The notes under the pieces were generated by a model. That model worked only from the letters and a program-made list of their open reading frames with translations. It was not told where the DNA came from and made no database searches. This document shows positions 12,258-22,255 of a DNA stretch of 64,000 nucleotides, piece after piece. A program made the position numbers and the translations under genes. Source of the DNA: Phoma sp. XZ068 (Eukaryota > Ascomycota > Dothideomycetes > Pleosporales > Didymellaceae). Within the stretch, counting starts at the first letter, position 1, and every line of letters starts with the position of its first letter. Where the stretch lies: positions 496,001-560,000 of the forward strand of contig RBKR01000018.1 of the NCBI GenBank assembly GCA_004835665.1, read 5' to 3'.

Positions 12258-13716
12258 ATGCATTTCTCTTCCTTCCTCGTCGCCGCCGTTGCGGTCCTGC
12301 CTACCGCCATCTTCGGTCAGCTTTCAGGCAAAGTTGGACCCCTGACTACGTCTGCTGCTAAGTCCAAGGTCAAGACTTGCAACGTCTTGAACTACGGAGC
12401 CAAGGCTGATAAGAGCACCGATATCGGTCCCGCTCTCCTCAAGGCGTTCACAGCGTGCAAGACAGGTGGTACTGTTGTTGTACCGTCTGGTGACTATGCC
12501 ATCAATACATGGGTTACGTTTGAGGGCGGTAAAGCTTGGGCTCTGCAGCTTGATGGTGTTATCTACCGCACTGGTACCGCTGCGGGCAACATGCTGTTTA
12601 TCCGCAATACGAACGACTTCGAGATGTTCAGCAGCACTGGAAAGGGTGCTATCCAGGGTGAGCAAAACAACGTATAAGCTGGGCGAACATGTATTCTGAC
12701 ACCTCATCACAGGTAACGGTTTTGAGGACCATAAGAATGGCAAGCGCAATGGCGCTCGTCTCTTGCGCGTTGAGAAGTCCCAGAACTTCTCTGTTCACGA
12801 CATTGCCCTTGTCGATGCACCCATGTTCCACTTCGTCTTGAACGGCGTCACAAATGCCGAAGCTTACAACATGGCTATCCGTGGTGCTGACTGGGGGGGC
12901 CTTGATGGTGTTGATGTCATTGGTACCAACGTCTGGATTCACGACGTATGTCTTCCATTTCTTACACGTTCCGATGCTATGGCACTCTGCTTCCGGCTCT
13001 GCAACTGACATTCACAGATCATGGTAACCAACAAAGATGAGTGCGTAACCGTCAAATCGCCGTCCACCAACGTCCTCATTGAAAACATTTACTGCAACTC
13101 GTCCGGTGGGTGCGGCATGGGTTCCCTCGGCGTCGACACAGCGATTTCCAAGATTCAGTACAAGAACGTCTACACCTGGAAGTCCAACCAGATGATGATG
13201 ATCAAGTCCTACGGCGGATCTGGCTACGTTGAGGACGTCGTCTTCGAGAACTTTATCGGCCACGGCAACGCGTACGCCTTCAACATCGACCAGTATTGGG
13301 CATCCATGAAAGAATTGTCCGGCAACGGCGTCCAGCTGAGCAACATCACAGCCAAAAACTGGCGCGGCACACAGGCCAACGGCTCCCAGCGCGGCCCTGT
13401 CAAGGCCGTCTGTGCGGACAAGGTGCCCTGCACGGACATCAACGTGAGCGATATCCAGATGTGGACTGAGACGGGCAATAAGAACGTCAACATCTGCCGC
13501 TCTAGCTACGGCACCGGTGCGTGTCTGAAGAGCGGAACGGGATCGTATGCGCAAGTCTCGCAGACTGTTACCGTGGCGCCCGCTGCGTACTCTGCTCCCA
13601 CCATGAAGGAGGATCTGAAGACTGCTTGGGGAACGGCTAACAGCATTCCTATTCCCACGCTGCCTGCGTCTTACTTCCCCGATACCCCTCCTTTCAGCAA
13701 GCTTGCTGGTCAATAG
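12258..13716 (+). CDS. Secreted rhamnogalacturonan hydrolase (GH28)
   Basis: Endo-acting enzyme that cleaves the galacturonate-rhamnose backbone of pectin's hairy regions outside the cell. Exons 12258-12657, 12713-12945 and 13018-13716 give 443 aa; the introns are 55 and 72 nt with GTGAGC and GTATGT donors. Residues 1-20 are a signal peptide ending at a Gly-Gln. The right-handed beta-helix carries the GH28 acids as GLDGVDV (D198, D201) and NKDECVTVK (D218, E219). The usual GHG histidine is replaced by GGCGMGSLG (about 241-249), the form typical of rhamnogalacturonases rather than polygalacturonases. The sequence around NMAIRG and VHDIALVDAP also matches that subgroup. Length is normal. It is flanked by unrelated genes, so there is no pectinase cluster here, although another GH28 lies at 45.6 kb. 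Confidence 0.93.
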
Positions 13717-13882
13717 AAGGGGATTGTGGCGGGTGAGGCGATAAGTGTGGTGAATTCTACTTCTTTGTAATTATATTCTACTCCTGTGCAACGACTTATC
13801 TTGTATATTAGCAAGCGCCATACATGATGCCGAAGTGCATGTTATGCCGAAACAATTCCTATCTTTCAGTCCGACTGAACTC

Positions 13883-14614
13883 TCATTCATACCTAAGCCC
13901 TCCACCCTCCGCAGCCCTCATCTTCACCATCTCCAATAACTCCGCATCTTCCTCATCCAGCTCGCCGATAAAATGCGTCTTAGCATGCAGCCTAATACTC
14001 CCCGTATCTCGATCTTCCGTGATCCAAGCCGACATATTGCACCCTTCCTCTTTGCAGATCCACACTCTACTCCGATCAGCCCACCTCCCGAAGAACGGCA
14101 AGTACTCCCTAGAGCCAAACGAAATACACAACGTATTCATCCGGCGCCTTACTGCTCTGAAGAACGCAGGATCGGCGGTGCATCTGTGTGAGCAGATGGG
14201 CTGGTCGAGCGCGATGAGCTTCCTGCGCACACGCCAGCAAGGGATCCTGTCTGTATCGATGTGTTTGTGTAGGAAGATCGAGATGCTGACCACGGTGGTG
14301 TCGGCGGCTTGGTGGGATATAGTGCAGCAGTAGTCGTCGTGTCGTTCGAGGCGGTGTGCCCAGGTCGCTGCCCGCTGACCGGCTGGTGTGTACGGTGGTG
14401 GGCAGAGTAATGGTAGCATCTTCGGGAGGTGGTGTTTGAAGAAGCGGTCGGATTGCTCGTACATTACTATGGCTTTGTAGAGCTTGTCGGAGTCTACCGT
14501 GTGGTATAGAAAGTCGGTGGTTAATGTGATTGTAGAACAAGCTATCCAAACGGCATCTACACATTAGCAACAGTCTTGGTGGTGTGAGGAGAACGCACTC
14601 GACATGCCGTACAT
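13883..14614 (-). CDS. Hypothetical protein, 229 aa
   Basis: I do not recognise this family. Exon 2 (14556-13883) is one long open frame that extends upstream of its first internal Met as VWIACSTITLTTDFLYHTVD; a 42-nt intron (14598-14557, GTGCGT donor, GCTAAT branch, GTGTAG acceptor) joins it to a 16-nt first exon (14614-14599) starting MYGMSN. The protein has a His/Arg-rich middle, a Cys pair region (PICSHRC) and another in WICKEEGCN, and ends in an acidic helix (ELDEEDAELLEMVKMRAAEG). There is no signal peptide. The central length resembles short fungal proteins that are often annotated as F-box or effector-like, but I see no F-box. It is convergent with the rhamnogalacturonase, with 166 bp between stops. 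The first exon is less certain than the rest. Confidence 0.6.
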
Positions 14615-15924
14615 GCTCTACTGTGTTACGTGTTGGAACAGTGTATTGGAGGAGTGCATACGTGGTGTCTATATTTTTTATCAAGCAAATAAATATTTGC
14701 ATTTTTGGTAGTTGAGAGCAATTAGAAGGATGGACGCTACCAAGCCGTACCTGGGCAAGCAGGTTCCGAAGTCTGTTGCAACATCGATGAGCAAGTGTGA
14801 TTGGGTATTCACAGCGGCCACGGTGCACAGTTTCAACCTCCTTCGTGGTAGCCCATTGTCAGCCGAGGCGATCGTGACCTGCTAGAACGTGAGGTCATTC
14901 GGGTTGTGATGAGACGCTCCGAGTAGTACCAATCATTGAAGAAGCAACCATTTCTGGCATGACTTTCCCGGCTCACACAGACAGGCACAGGTATCCGCTT
15001 GAGTGCAACAAATCAACGGAGATTGCCGCCTCCCATCGTTTTCCAAAGCGTTCGTGGAATGGTAGCATCGAAGAATAAGAAAGTGACCGTGGATCCGTAT
15101 GATGGACAGAGCTGTTTCGACGCATACACACGTCCATGATGTACATAGATTTGCTTGAGCATGAAACTAGTGTTGAGAGTTAAGGATGATCAACCGATGG
15201 AGCGTTCATAGAGCACTACATCTCCGAGGTAAATGGGGGTGTTGCCATAGGTCGTGCTTTCCGTCGACATGATTGACGTCACCCTCCCAACCAAAAAGAA
15301 AAAGAAAAGCAAACAGCAAACACTTCGTCTTCCTTAAATACCATGTCATCATCATATTTCTCATTGGCAGTCCACAAGGCTGAAGCGACAAGCGTCACGT
15401 TGGCCGTTATTTCTTGGCCATTAGATCAGCATTACACATGCACTGCACTCTCACGCGGACAACGCGATGCTGACCCACCGTTCAATGTACCCGTCAGACA
15501 GCCAAGACGTCAAGGTGTATTCTTCAGCCCTACGACAATGGACAACGCGCATCGCATAGCCTGGAAAACCGAAGGAGAGATGCATGTACGTCATGCAGTA
15601 ATACATTGGAAGGCTGCTTGTCGCGCAGCGGGTGGGTTGTGGCTCTTGCGCAGGGTAATCGGTGGGATGTAAGGTTCTGCCTGGAAGCAATGTAGCCTGA
15701 ACTGTGACAATTCTGTGGTGTTGATATACGTAGGTTGCATTGCATCGACTGTACGAAGCCGTGCTGTGCTCCTTGCTTCTTGGGACCCTGCATGCCGTCA
15801 TACATTCCTCTTCCATAACTTGAGCTCTCCTTCGTCAAATTTTTCGACTGCTCGGTATATTGAACAATCCCTTGAACCCAGTCCTCTGAAAATACCCTCT
15901 CAATTATCTACGGCTTCACCGACA
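14615..15924. other. Intergenic region without a supported gene
   Basis: Several overlapping open frames of 60-120 codons occur on both strands between 15200 and 15840, but none has a motif, a good start or splice signals. The sequence TCGGTATATTGAAC at about 15853-15866 is a possible TATA element for the small membrane protein that follows. Confidence 0.45.
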
Positions 15925-16233
15925 ATGCCAGCAACACAGCTTGAGGCGTCGAGCCGTCCCTGGAACCGTCCGACAAGCAGCAGCACCCACGCAGCCATTA
16001 TCGTTGGCGTGCTCATCGGCGTATTGGGAATAATCGCCATACTTCTGTTCCTTTGGGATCGGAGGCGGAAGCACGGTGTAAAGAAAGGAATGCGTACCAT
16101 GTCCGGGTCGACAATGTTGCGATCAAGAAGCCCTTCATGCGAGGAGAAAGGCTCGCAGCAGGAGGTCGGTGTGATCCACGAGCCACTACCGGTATATCAG
16201 ATGGGGACGAGCGTAAACGGCCGGCGGATATAA
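15925..16233 (+). CDS. Small single-pass membrane protein
   Basis: Unrecognised 102-aa protein. It has a short Ser/Thr-rich N-terminus, one strong transmembrane helix (about residues 23-44, AAIIVGVLIGVLGIIAILLF), then a basic stop-transfer stretch (WDRRRKHGVKKG) and a Ser-rich cytoplasmic tail that ends near a PLPVYQ motif. This layout is common among small fungal plasma-membrane sensors and adaptor-binding proteins, but I infer no function. The open frame extends upstream to 15715 without a better start; the ATG at 15925 (context GACAATGCC) sits just before the typical N-terminus, so I use it. Its stop lies 124 bp from the stop of the WDR83-like gene on the other strand. Confidence 0.5.
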   Translation: MPATQLEASSRPWNRPTSSSTHAAIIVGVLIGVLGIIAILLFLWDRRRKHGVKKGMRTMSGSTMLRSRSPSCEEKGSQQEVGVIHEPLPVYQMGTSVNGRRI

Positions 16234-16357
16234 GTGGCAGAGGTGGTTGACGCTTCGCAAACGTGCGCGTAGAGGGAGGTTTGCCATTCGATCTCAGAAT
16301 TGGCCAGGGCTACCGAACGTATGGTCGTCTTTTGAGATCGTCTTAAGTAGCTGTCGG

Positions 16358-17359
16358 TCACACTCCCCAAACAATCACATTGCCATCTCCACCGGCACTG
16401 ACCCACTCCCTTCTGGTCTTGCAAAATGCCACAGCCGACACAACTTCCTTCTTGCTGGCTGGCTGGACTGTCGCTCTCTTGCCGTGCACCTCGCGCATCT
16501 CGGAGTGCTTGAAACGGTGCATACATTCTTCTCCCATTATGTCCCATGCAAAGACCATGCCGTCATCACTGCCACTTAGGACGACGCTGTCGTTCAGCCC
16601 CAGCGTGCTCCTGACTCTCAGGTCTTTGTTGACAAATGCTTCATCCTTGTACGCTCGCAACAACTCTCCGTTGTTGCGATCCATGAGCCTCACGGTCGAG
16701 TCAAGCGAGCTGACCAGCATCTCCGTGCCCTTCTTCGAGATGTCCAAACTTGTGCAGGGAAATCCAATGACATCGGCATGGCACATGCCAGTGCGGAGAT
16801 CGTAGCTCCTGACCCTGCCGTCGACACTTGCGGCCAGTATCTCTGCATCGTGAATGGCAACGTCTGTAATGCTGTCCTTGGCGTCGTCGAGTGTCATGAT
16901 CGGTTTGTGCGAATTGGATTTGATATCCCATATCCTCACTGTGCCATCAAAGCTTCCTGTCGCAATGATGCTATCGCCTTCTCCGCCAAATACACCGCGA
17001 TTGACACGCCCTGAGTGGCCTGTGAAGCGTCTGACGGTCTGTGCGGTCTGCACATCCCATACAAAAACCGTCTTGTCGCCGCCGGTGGAGACGAATTTGT
17101 CGTTGTCTGTGTTGACATCGATGGAGAGGACCTCGTAGCCGTGCGCGCTATACTTGTTCACAAGTCCCGGTGGGTACGCATTCAATGCGGTGGGCGCGAC
17201 AGACGACGTGGGGGCTTTCTGAGGATTGAAGAGTCGAATCGTCCGGTCGGAGGAACCGGTCAGGATATACGACTGCGAGCCCGAGGAGTATGCGACGGCG
17301 TGTACGATTCCATTGTGGCCTGTAAGTTTGGCGACTGGTCTCGTTGGGAAGGCGGACAT
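16358..17359 (-). CDS. WDR83: WD40-repeat protein, WDR83/MORG1-like
   Basis: A 333-aa protein made almost entirely of seven WD40 repeats, the size and repeat order of WDR83 (MORG1). In animals this is a scaffold for MAP kinase signalling that also associates with spliceosomes; in fungi it is poorly studied. Clear repeat ends include GSSDRTIRLFNP, GGDKTVFVWDVQ, GSFDGTVRIWDI, SSLDSTVRLMDR, GSDDGMVFAWDI and GGDGNVIVWGV at the C-terminus. The first repeat starts KLTGHNGIVHAVAY. The frame continues upstream to 17482, but the Met at 17359 (MSAFPTRPVAKL) lies just before repeat 1 and is chosen as start. No intron is needed. It is divergent from the LOT5-like gene across a 284-bp shared promoter. Confidence 0.88.
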   Translation of the reverse strand: MSAFPTRPVAKLTGHNGIVHAVAYSSGSQSYILTGSSDRTIRLFNPQKAPTSSVAPTALNAYPPGLVNKYSAHGYEVLSIDVNTDNDKFVSTGGDKTVFVWDVQTAQTVRRFTGHSGRVNRGVFGGEGDSIIATGSFDGTVRIWDIKSNSHKPIMTLDDAKDSITDVAIHDAEILAASVDGRVRSYDLRTGMCHADVIGFPCTSLDISKKGTEMLVSSLDSTVRLMDRNNGELLRAYKDEAFVNKDLRVRSTLGLNDSVVLSGSDDGMVFAWDIMGEECMHRFKHSEMREVHGKRATVQPASKKEVVSAVAFCKTRREWVSAGGDGNVIVWGV

Positions 17360-17643
17360 CTTTGCGGCTTCGCAAATTTCGAGCTCTTCAAGGCATCGTG
17401 AAGGGGAGAAGGGCTTCCACACGCAAGTAAACCAGATAGTCAGGGTGCGATGCGCGTGAAGTGGAGGTGGAAACCACCCCACTAGCTGTTCGAAGGGAGG
17501 GAGCTATGACGCTCGGCCACTTTTTCGAAGGCAGCTACTCCAACGTGACTCCCATACTGTCCACACTACACAAAGCTCTACACGCCCTCAGAAGTACATA
17601 ATTGCTGTCGCGGACCCCAAATTACCCTACTGCAACCGCCAAA

Positions 17644-18447
17644 ATGTCAATCCAGCACGTCGAAACCGCGCCCACGGCCGACGACTTCACCCCGCTACAG
17701 GAGCACCAGGAACAGACACCAACTACCTTCTTTGGCGCAAAGCCAGTGACATACGCAAACTACTCTGGGGTCACACTCTCAGCGCCAGCATCGCAATTGC
17801 AAGAAGATCCCGTATTCGCCAAGTTCAGCACAACAACGGACGGCGACGACACCTTGGTCAAGGATGTAGACATTTGGGTGACTTCAGAGTACGTTACATG
17901 CAATCGCAATATCTACACATAGAAGCTAATACAAAACAGGTCCCTCATCCTCTTCCAGACTTCGCCCACACCCACTGGCGCCGCAATCTCATACCCCACC
18001 ATCGCCCTTCACGCAACCATGAAGTGGAAATCCACCGTCGAAGCGCTCTACATGAACCTCTCTCTCAATGATGCCGACACCGTCAACGACGAAGAAGACA
18101 TCAAGACCCTTGAGCTCACCGTACTACCGCCCAACTACGCTACCTCTCCCGAGAGCACATGTATCAAGGACATCTTCGGCGCGATGAACACATGTGCAGA
18201 CCTCCACCCAGATCCTGACGCGGACGAGGACGGAGAGGGTATTGAGGATGATTTGACAGCGCCTGGAGCAAGTGGCTGGATCACTGCAGAGAACATGGAT
18301 CAGTATGTGGATGAGGAGGGGAACTTCAGTGGGATGGTGATTGGTGACGAGCTAGGGCCTGGCGCGGGGACGGTGAGGCAGAGAGATGATGCCGAGGGCA
18401 CAAACGGTGTCAACGCGGATGAAACGAAGTGGTCCAGGACAGGTTAA
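17644..18447 (+). CDS. LOT5: Lot5/ICln-family protein
   Basis: Member of the ICln/Lot5 family (regulator of volume decrease, Voldacs), whose animal form, pICln, is a chaperone for Sm-protein assembly. Exons 17644-17888 and 17940-18447 join in phase 2 to give 250 aa; the 51-nt intron has a GTACGT donor and an AACAG acceptor. The N-terminal PH-like fold is visible from FFGAKPVTYANYSGVTLS through LVKDVDIWVTSESLILFQ to ISYPTIALHATMKW. The C-terminal part has the typical acidic stretch (PDPDADEDGEGIEDDL) and ends in a polar tail. The start ATG (CAAAATGTC) matches the family N-terminus. Yeast Lot5 is expressed at low temperature; nothing here shows its regulation. Confidence 0.85.
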
Positions 18448-18897
18448 ATCGTTGGATAGGTGTTCAAGGTGGATAGATACCAAGAAGATGGTGTTACTGG
18501 AAATTTCGAAGAAAAGTTCTGTGTTTGGTCCAGGAAATGGAAGGAACAAATAGATAATCGTGCCGGTCTGGACTTTGATCTAGATTCAGGGTGAGTTGAT
18601 TGGACCACAGAATCACCGCACAAGGCGGCTTGTCAGTACTCTGTAGAGACGGCACACATCGTTACAGGCAAGCTGTAAATCGAACAATTCGTATTGGAAA
18701 ACACGTAGAATGTACAGGTTGTGCTTCCACCGCAAACGAAAACCCCAAGATATCTGCCAACCACTTCTCTCCGTACATCTGCACTTCTTCCTCCCTTCGT
18801 CTCCCGGCATTCCATTCCCAACAACTCTTCCCTGTGTCTCTCTTTCTGTCTTTCAAATTCAAGCCCAAGCCAATGGCTCCGCACCAGTCATTCACAT
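18448..18897. other. Convergent 3' flanks of LOT5 and SDH3
   Basis: The open frames in this stretch are shadows or random and show no motif. It likely holds the two 3' untranslated regions. Confidence 0.5.
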
Positions 18898-19645
18898 CTA
18901 CTGGAAGAAGATGTAGTACAGCGATGTCGCAACTGTAAGGCCAACCACCGACCATCCAGTCCTGATGACCTGCGGGTTCGTAAACCCAACACCGACATCC
19001 CACAGCAAATGCCTGACGCCGTTGAACGAGTGGAAGAACATGGGGAACGCGAAGAAGCTCTTGAGCGCGACCTTGGCGGCAACAGGCCATGCGGCGACCG
19101 TCGCAACCATCGAGGCGGTCTCAAGGTGCCATCCCGTGTAGGGCGCGGCGAGGTACGCAAGGCCGAAGAGGTACAGCGAGCCGGAGAGCGTGATGCCGGT
19201 GATTCGGTTGAACGAGGACGCGATCCAGGTGATCTGGGGCCTGTAGATGGTAAGGTGGGGCGAGACCGGGCGGTTGAGGCGCTGCTTGCGCAGGATTTCG
19301 GAGGCTGTGTCTTGCGAGGCTTCTGTGGCGGCGAACCTGTTGAGATGTCAGCATGTGAGCCGCAATGTGTCGGTATTGCCGTCGTTTGGGGGTGTTGTGG
19401 CTGCTGCAGCTGCTGGCGCTGCTGGCGCTCTTGCTGAGCTGCCGAGTAAAGGCCGACAGAGGTAGCTGCAGCAATCCTCGTCTCACTTCCTGGCCGTCTT
19501 GCCCGCTGAGCAGCTACGTTGATTGTGTCTGGGTGGAGGGCTGTGGACGGTCGTACCTCTTCTGGATGGTGCGAGCGGGCTGGATCTTGAAGCTGGGGGC
19601 AGCTGCGCGGCGCAGGCCAAGCTGGAACACTCGCTGAGAAGCCAT
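18898..19645 (-). CDS. SDH3: Succinate dehydrogenase cytochrome b560 subunit (SdhC)
   Basis: Membrane anchor of respiratory complex II; it binds heme b and forms part of the ubiquinone site. Exons 19645-19557 and 19336-18898 join in phase 2 to give 175 aa; the 220-nt intron is the longest of the window. The first 30 residues are Arg/Ala-rich and free of acids, fitting a mitochondrial targeting peptide. The SdhC signature follows as RPVSPHLTIYRPQITW (52-67) and SSFNRITG (70-77), then three hydrophobic helices and the heme-ligand region FHSFNGVRHLLWD. Residues T66, W67 and N73 align with the positions known in other fungi as carboxamide (SDHI) fungicide sites; here they carry the wild-type residues. 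The gene is divergent from the WDR89-like gene. Confidence 0.93.
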
Positions 19646-20447
19646 GATCGTCTACTCCACAATTGACCTTGTCGTCGTCGTGGATTCAAAGGTGGTAGTC
19701 TTGGTATCGATGTCGTCGTTCGTTCCTTCCTCCGACTCCCGAGGTCCTTGCCGTCTCCAATCAGCATCCTCCGCTTACTCAACCTCGAAAAGCGGGCCGT
19801 GCGCAAGCAAGCGCAACCCGTAAAATCTTCGCACGCGGCCTGCTGGGCTTCTCTTCTTCACGAACCTCGTTATCGCCAACGCTGAGCTTTCGCGCTGAAG
19901 GTGTTGGAGTGACTTCTCATTTGTCTGCTGCCGTTATGGTAGTGGACTGGGATCTGAGGGATCGGAGAGAGACGCCCGTCGTTAATCACTCGTACTGTTT
20001 GAATAATAACTTAACGAGCTTCATATCAAGGCAACATACTATGTAAACATAAAAGACTTGTACTCTGAACAGAGTCGAATCCAGCGCGTGATTCAGTCGT
20101 CCATACTTGTCACTATGTGTAATGGCAGGTCGTGTTGACCGTCCATCACAACGACGTGATTTTTCGTACCCATTCACAGCCCCACGACGCGATATCACAT
20201 GTTGCGTTGGCAGCTTCAACCAGTGCATGCTGAGGGTCCAACAACTGCATGCATGCTCATTATCGAGTCTGGTATATAGAGGCACGGTGACGGCAATGGA
20301 GCTGGCGACGGTGGCTACTCATCTCGCCTGCAAAATCTTTTCAGCTCACATTCTTCAACTTTCGTCCTGCCTTACTGTGACCACGCCCACTTGTTCTAAG
20401 AGACCTTAATTACAATCCACGACGCCAATCTGTCGAAGAACACTACA
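19646..20447. other. Divergent promoter region of SDH3 and the WDR89-like gene
   Basis: About 800 bp between two start codons facing away from each other. I see no gene in it. The segment next to the plus-strand gene is C-rich. Confidence 0.5.
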
Positions 20448-21815
20448 ATGGCGACACAGGGATACAACTCTGATGCTGGCCTGCCACCAAATTCTTACAT
20501 CTACAAAATTATCTCCACCGCGGCGCGGACAGATCCGCTAAGCTACTCTAAGACGGACCAACTTGCCATTATCGCGTCTGACGACTCTCTGCGCTTTCTG
20601 GATCCGGCAACACTAAATGTCAATGGCATTGTAAAGACTGCCAATAGCAGCATCACCTGTCTAGAGAGGGTCAACGATGTGCCAAGCAACATCGTTGCAA
20701 CAGCTGGGAGAGATGGTTTCATTAGGTATTGGGATAAGAGAAGCCGACAAAAGGTCTTGGAAATCCAGAGTCGTATGTTCATAGTCGATTGATGGGGTTG
20801 TATTTCGAAGCTGACAACGTGCAGCGAACAAGCTCATCTCCTCGCTCGTCTGCGATGCGCAAAACAACTTCGTCGCTGCTGGTATCGAGAATCCCGACGA
20901 CGGGCCACACGAGTCTCCTGTCTACGTCTGGTACGGCATTCCTAATTTTAATGTGGATCTCAATTTCTGACGCTGTATAGGGACCAGCGCAACACAGCAG
21001 CACCTCTACGCTCTTTCCTAGAATCACACACAGACACAGTCACATCTCTGCAGTTACATCCAGCACTCCCCACACTACTCCTCTCCTCTAGCACAGATGG
21101 CCTAGTAAACATTTTCGACACATCTCAAGCAGAAGAGGAGGATGCCCTGTACCAAGTCATCAATCATAGATCCGCCATCGCACATGCAGGTTTCATGTAC
21201 CCGAGCACTGACATCTTTGCACTCGGCACTGATGAAACAATGAGCTTCTACGCCCTGCAGAGTCAGAAAGAGGAGGAAGAAGAACCGGCGCCGAAGACCT
21301 TTGGTGATGTGAGGGAACCCCTGAGTTGCGAGTATCTGGCGAAGTTGCACTGGGTTGGTGGCCAGCCGTTCATTGCGACTGGCAAGCACAGGTCTGTACA
21401 TAACGACCAATCCTGACTGACACATGCTAACCAAGAACAGTGAGAGTCATCTGGATCTTGTCCCCATACACAAGGGTGCAGATACGCCATTGCAGTACGA
21501 GTACAACCTCGCCAAGAGTGTCAGGCTGCCAGGGGCTCACGGCGAGGAGATCGTGCGAGACTTATTCACAGATATCCACGTAAGAAACAATTTGCTCGTC
21601 GTGTTCAATTTACTCTGACACATTTTTAGACACAGACCACATACACAGTCGGTGAAGATGGCCACGTTCGCGCTTGGAAGACAGAAGCACCTACTGAGGA
21701 GACCATGGATGTCGACGAAGAGGCAGCTGCAAAGAAAAAGGACAAGAAGGACCGAAAGGAGAAGCGAAAGGAGAAGAAGGACAAAAAGGAGAAAAAGAGA
21801 TACGAGCCGTACTGA
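20448..21815 (+). CDS. WD-repeat protein, WDR89-like
   Basis: A 388-aa WD40 protein that resembles WDR89-type proteins in size, repeat spacing and its very basic end. Five exons join in frame: 20448-20772, 20825-20930, 20981-21391, 21441-21579 and 21630-21815; introns are 49-52 nt, with good branch points (for example GCTAAC before the fourth exon). Repeats end at DDSLRFLDPA, AGRDGFIRYWDKRSR, a VYVWDQR joined across the second intron, SSTDGLVNIFDTS and GEDGHVRAWKTEA. The C-terminus is a run of Lys/Arg/Asp ending KRYEPY, as in the fungal and animal homologues, and suits a nuclear or nucleolar location (inference). No catalytic role is expected; it is a protein-binding platform. Confidence 0.82.
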
Positions 21816-22255
21816 ACGCGTTCCTTAGCGTGAGTTGCAGTGGCGCTGACTAGACTACGGCCTCCATGGACAACGCCTGGGCTCGGCCTCAACTTGGATT
21901 ATTTTCGCAATGATCAAGAGTCTTCCAAATCATGATATGCATGTGCAATGGAATCGTTGCCTACAACGTCCCCGCGTCAACAGATCCGCCGCTAATGATG
22001 TACCCCGCAGCCACTCCGCAGCATGATTACATCACGTCCTAAACAAGCACCACAATAACCATTTAAGACTTGCCAATATAGGTACGATGTTCAACGTGCA
22101 GAAATCAAGATGATGAATGACAGGGAGGGAAGTTACATCGTGTCGTGCCAAGAAGGCAGGAATGAATGACAATATAGACTCACAAGACCCATGCACGTTC
22201 ATTGCAGTTGCTCCCATTGTTTTCTGACAACCTGTGAAACAGTTCAAACCGGACA
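21816..22255. other. Intergenic region between the WDR89-like and GH92 genes
   Basis: It holds the 3' flank of one gene and the promoter of the next. No supported gene or repeat is visible. Confidence 0.5.
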
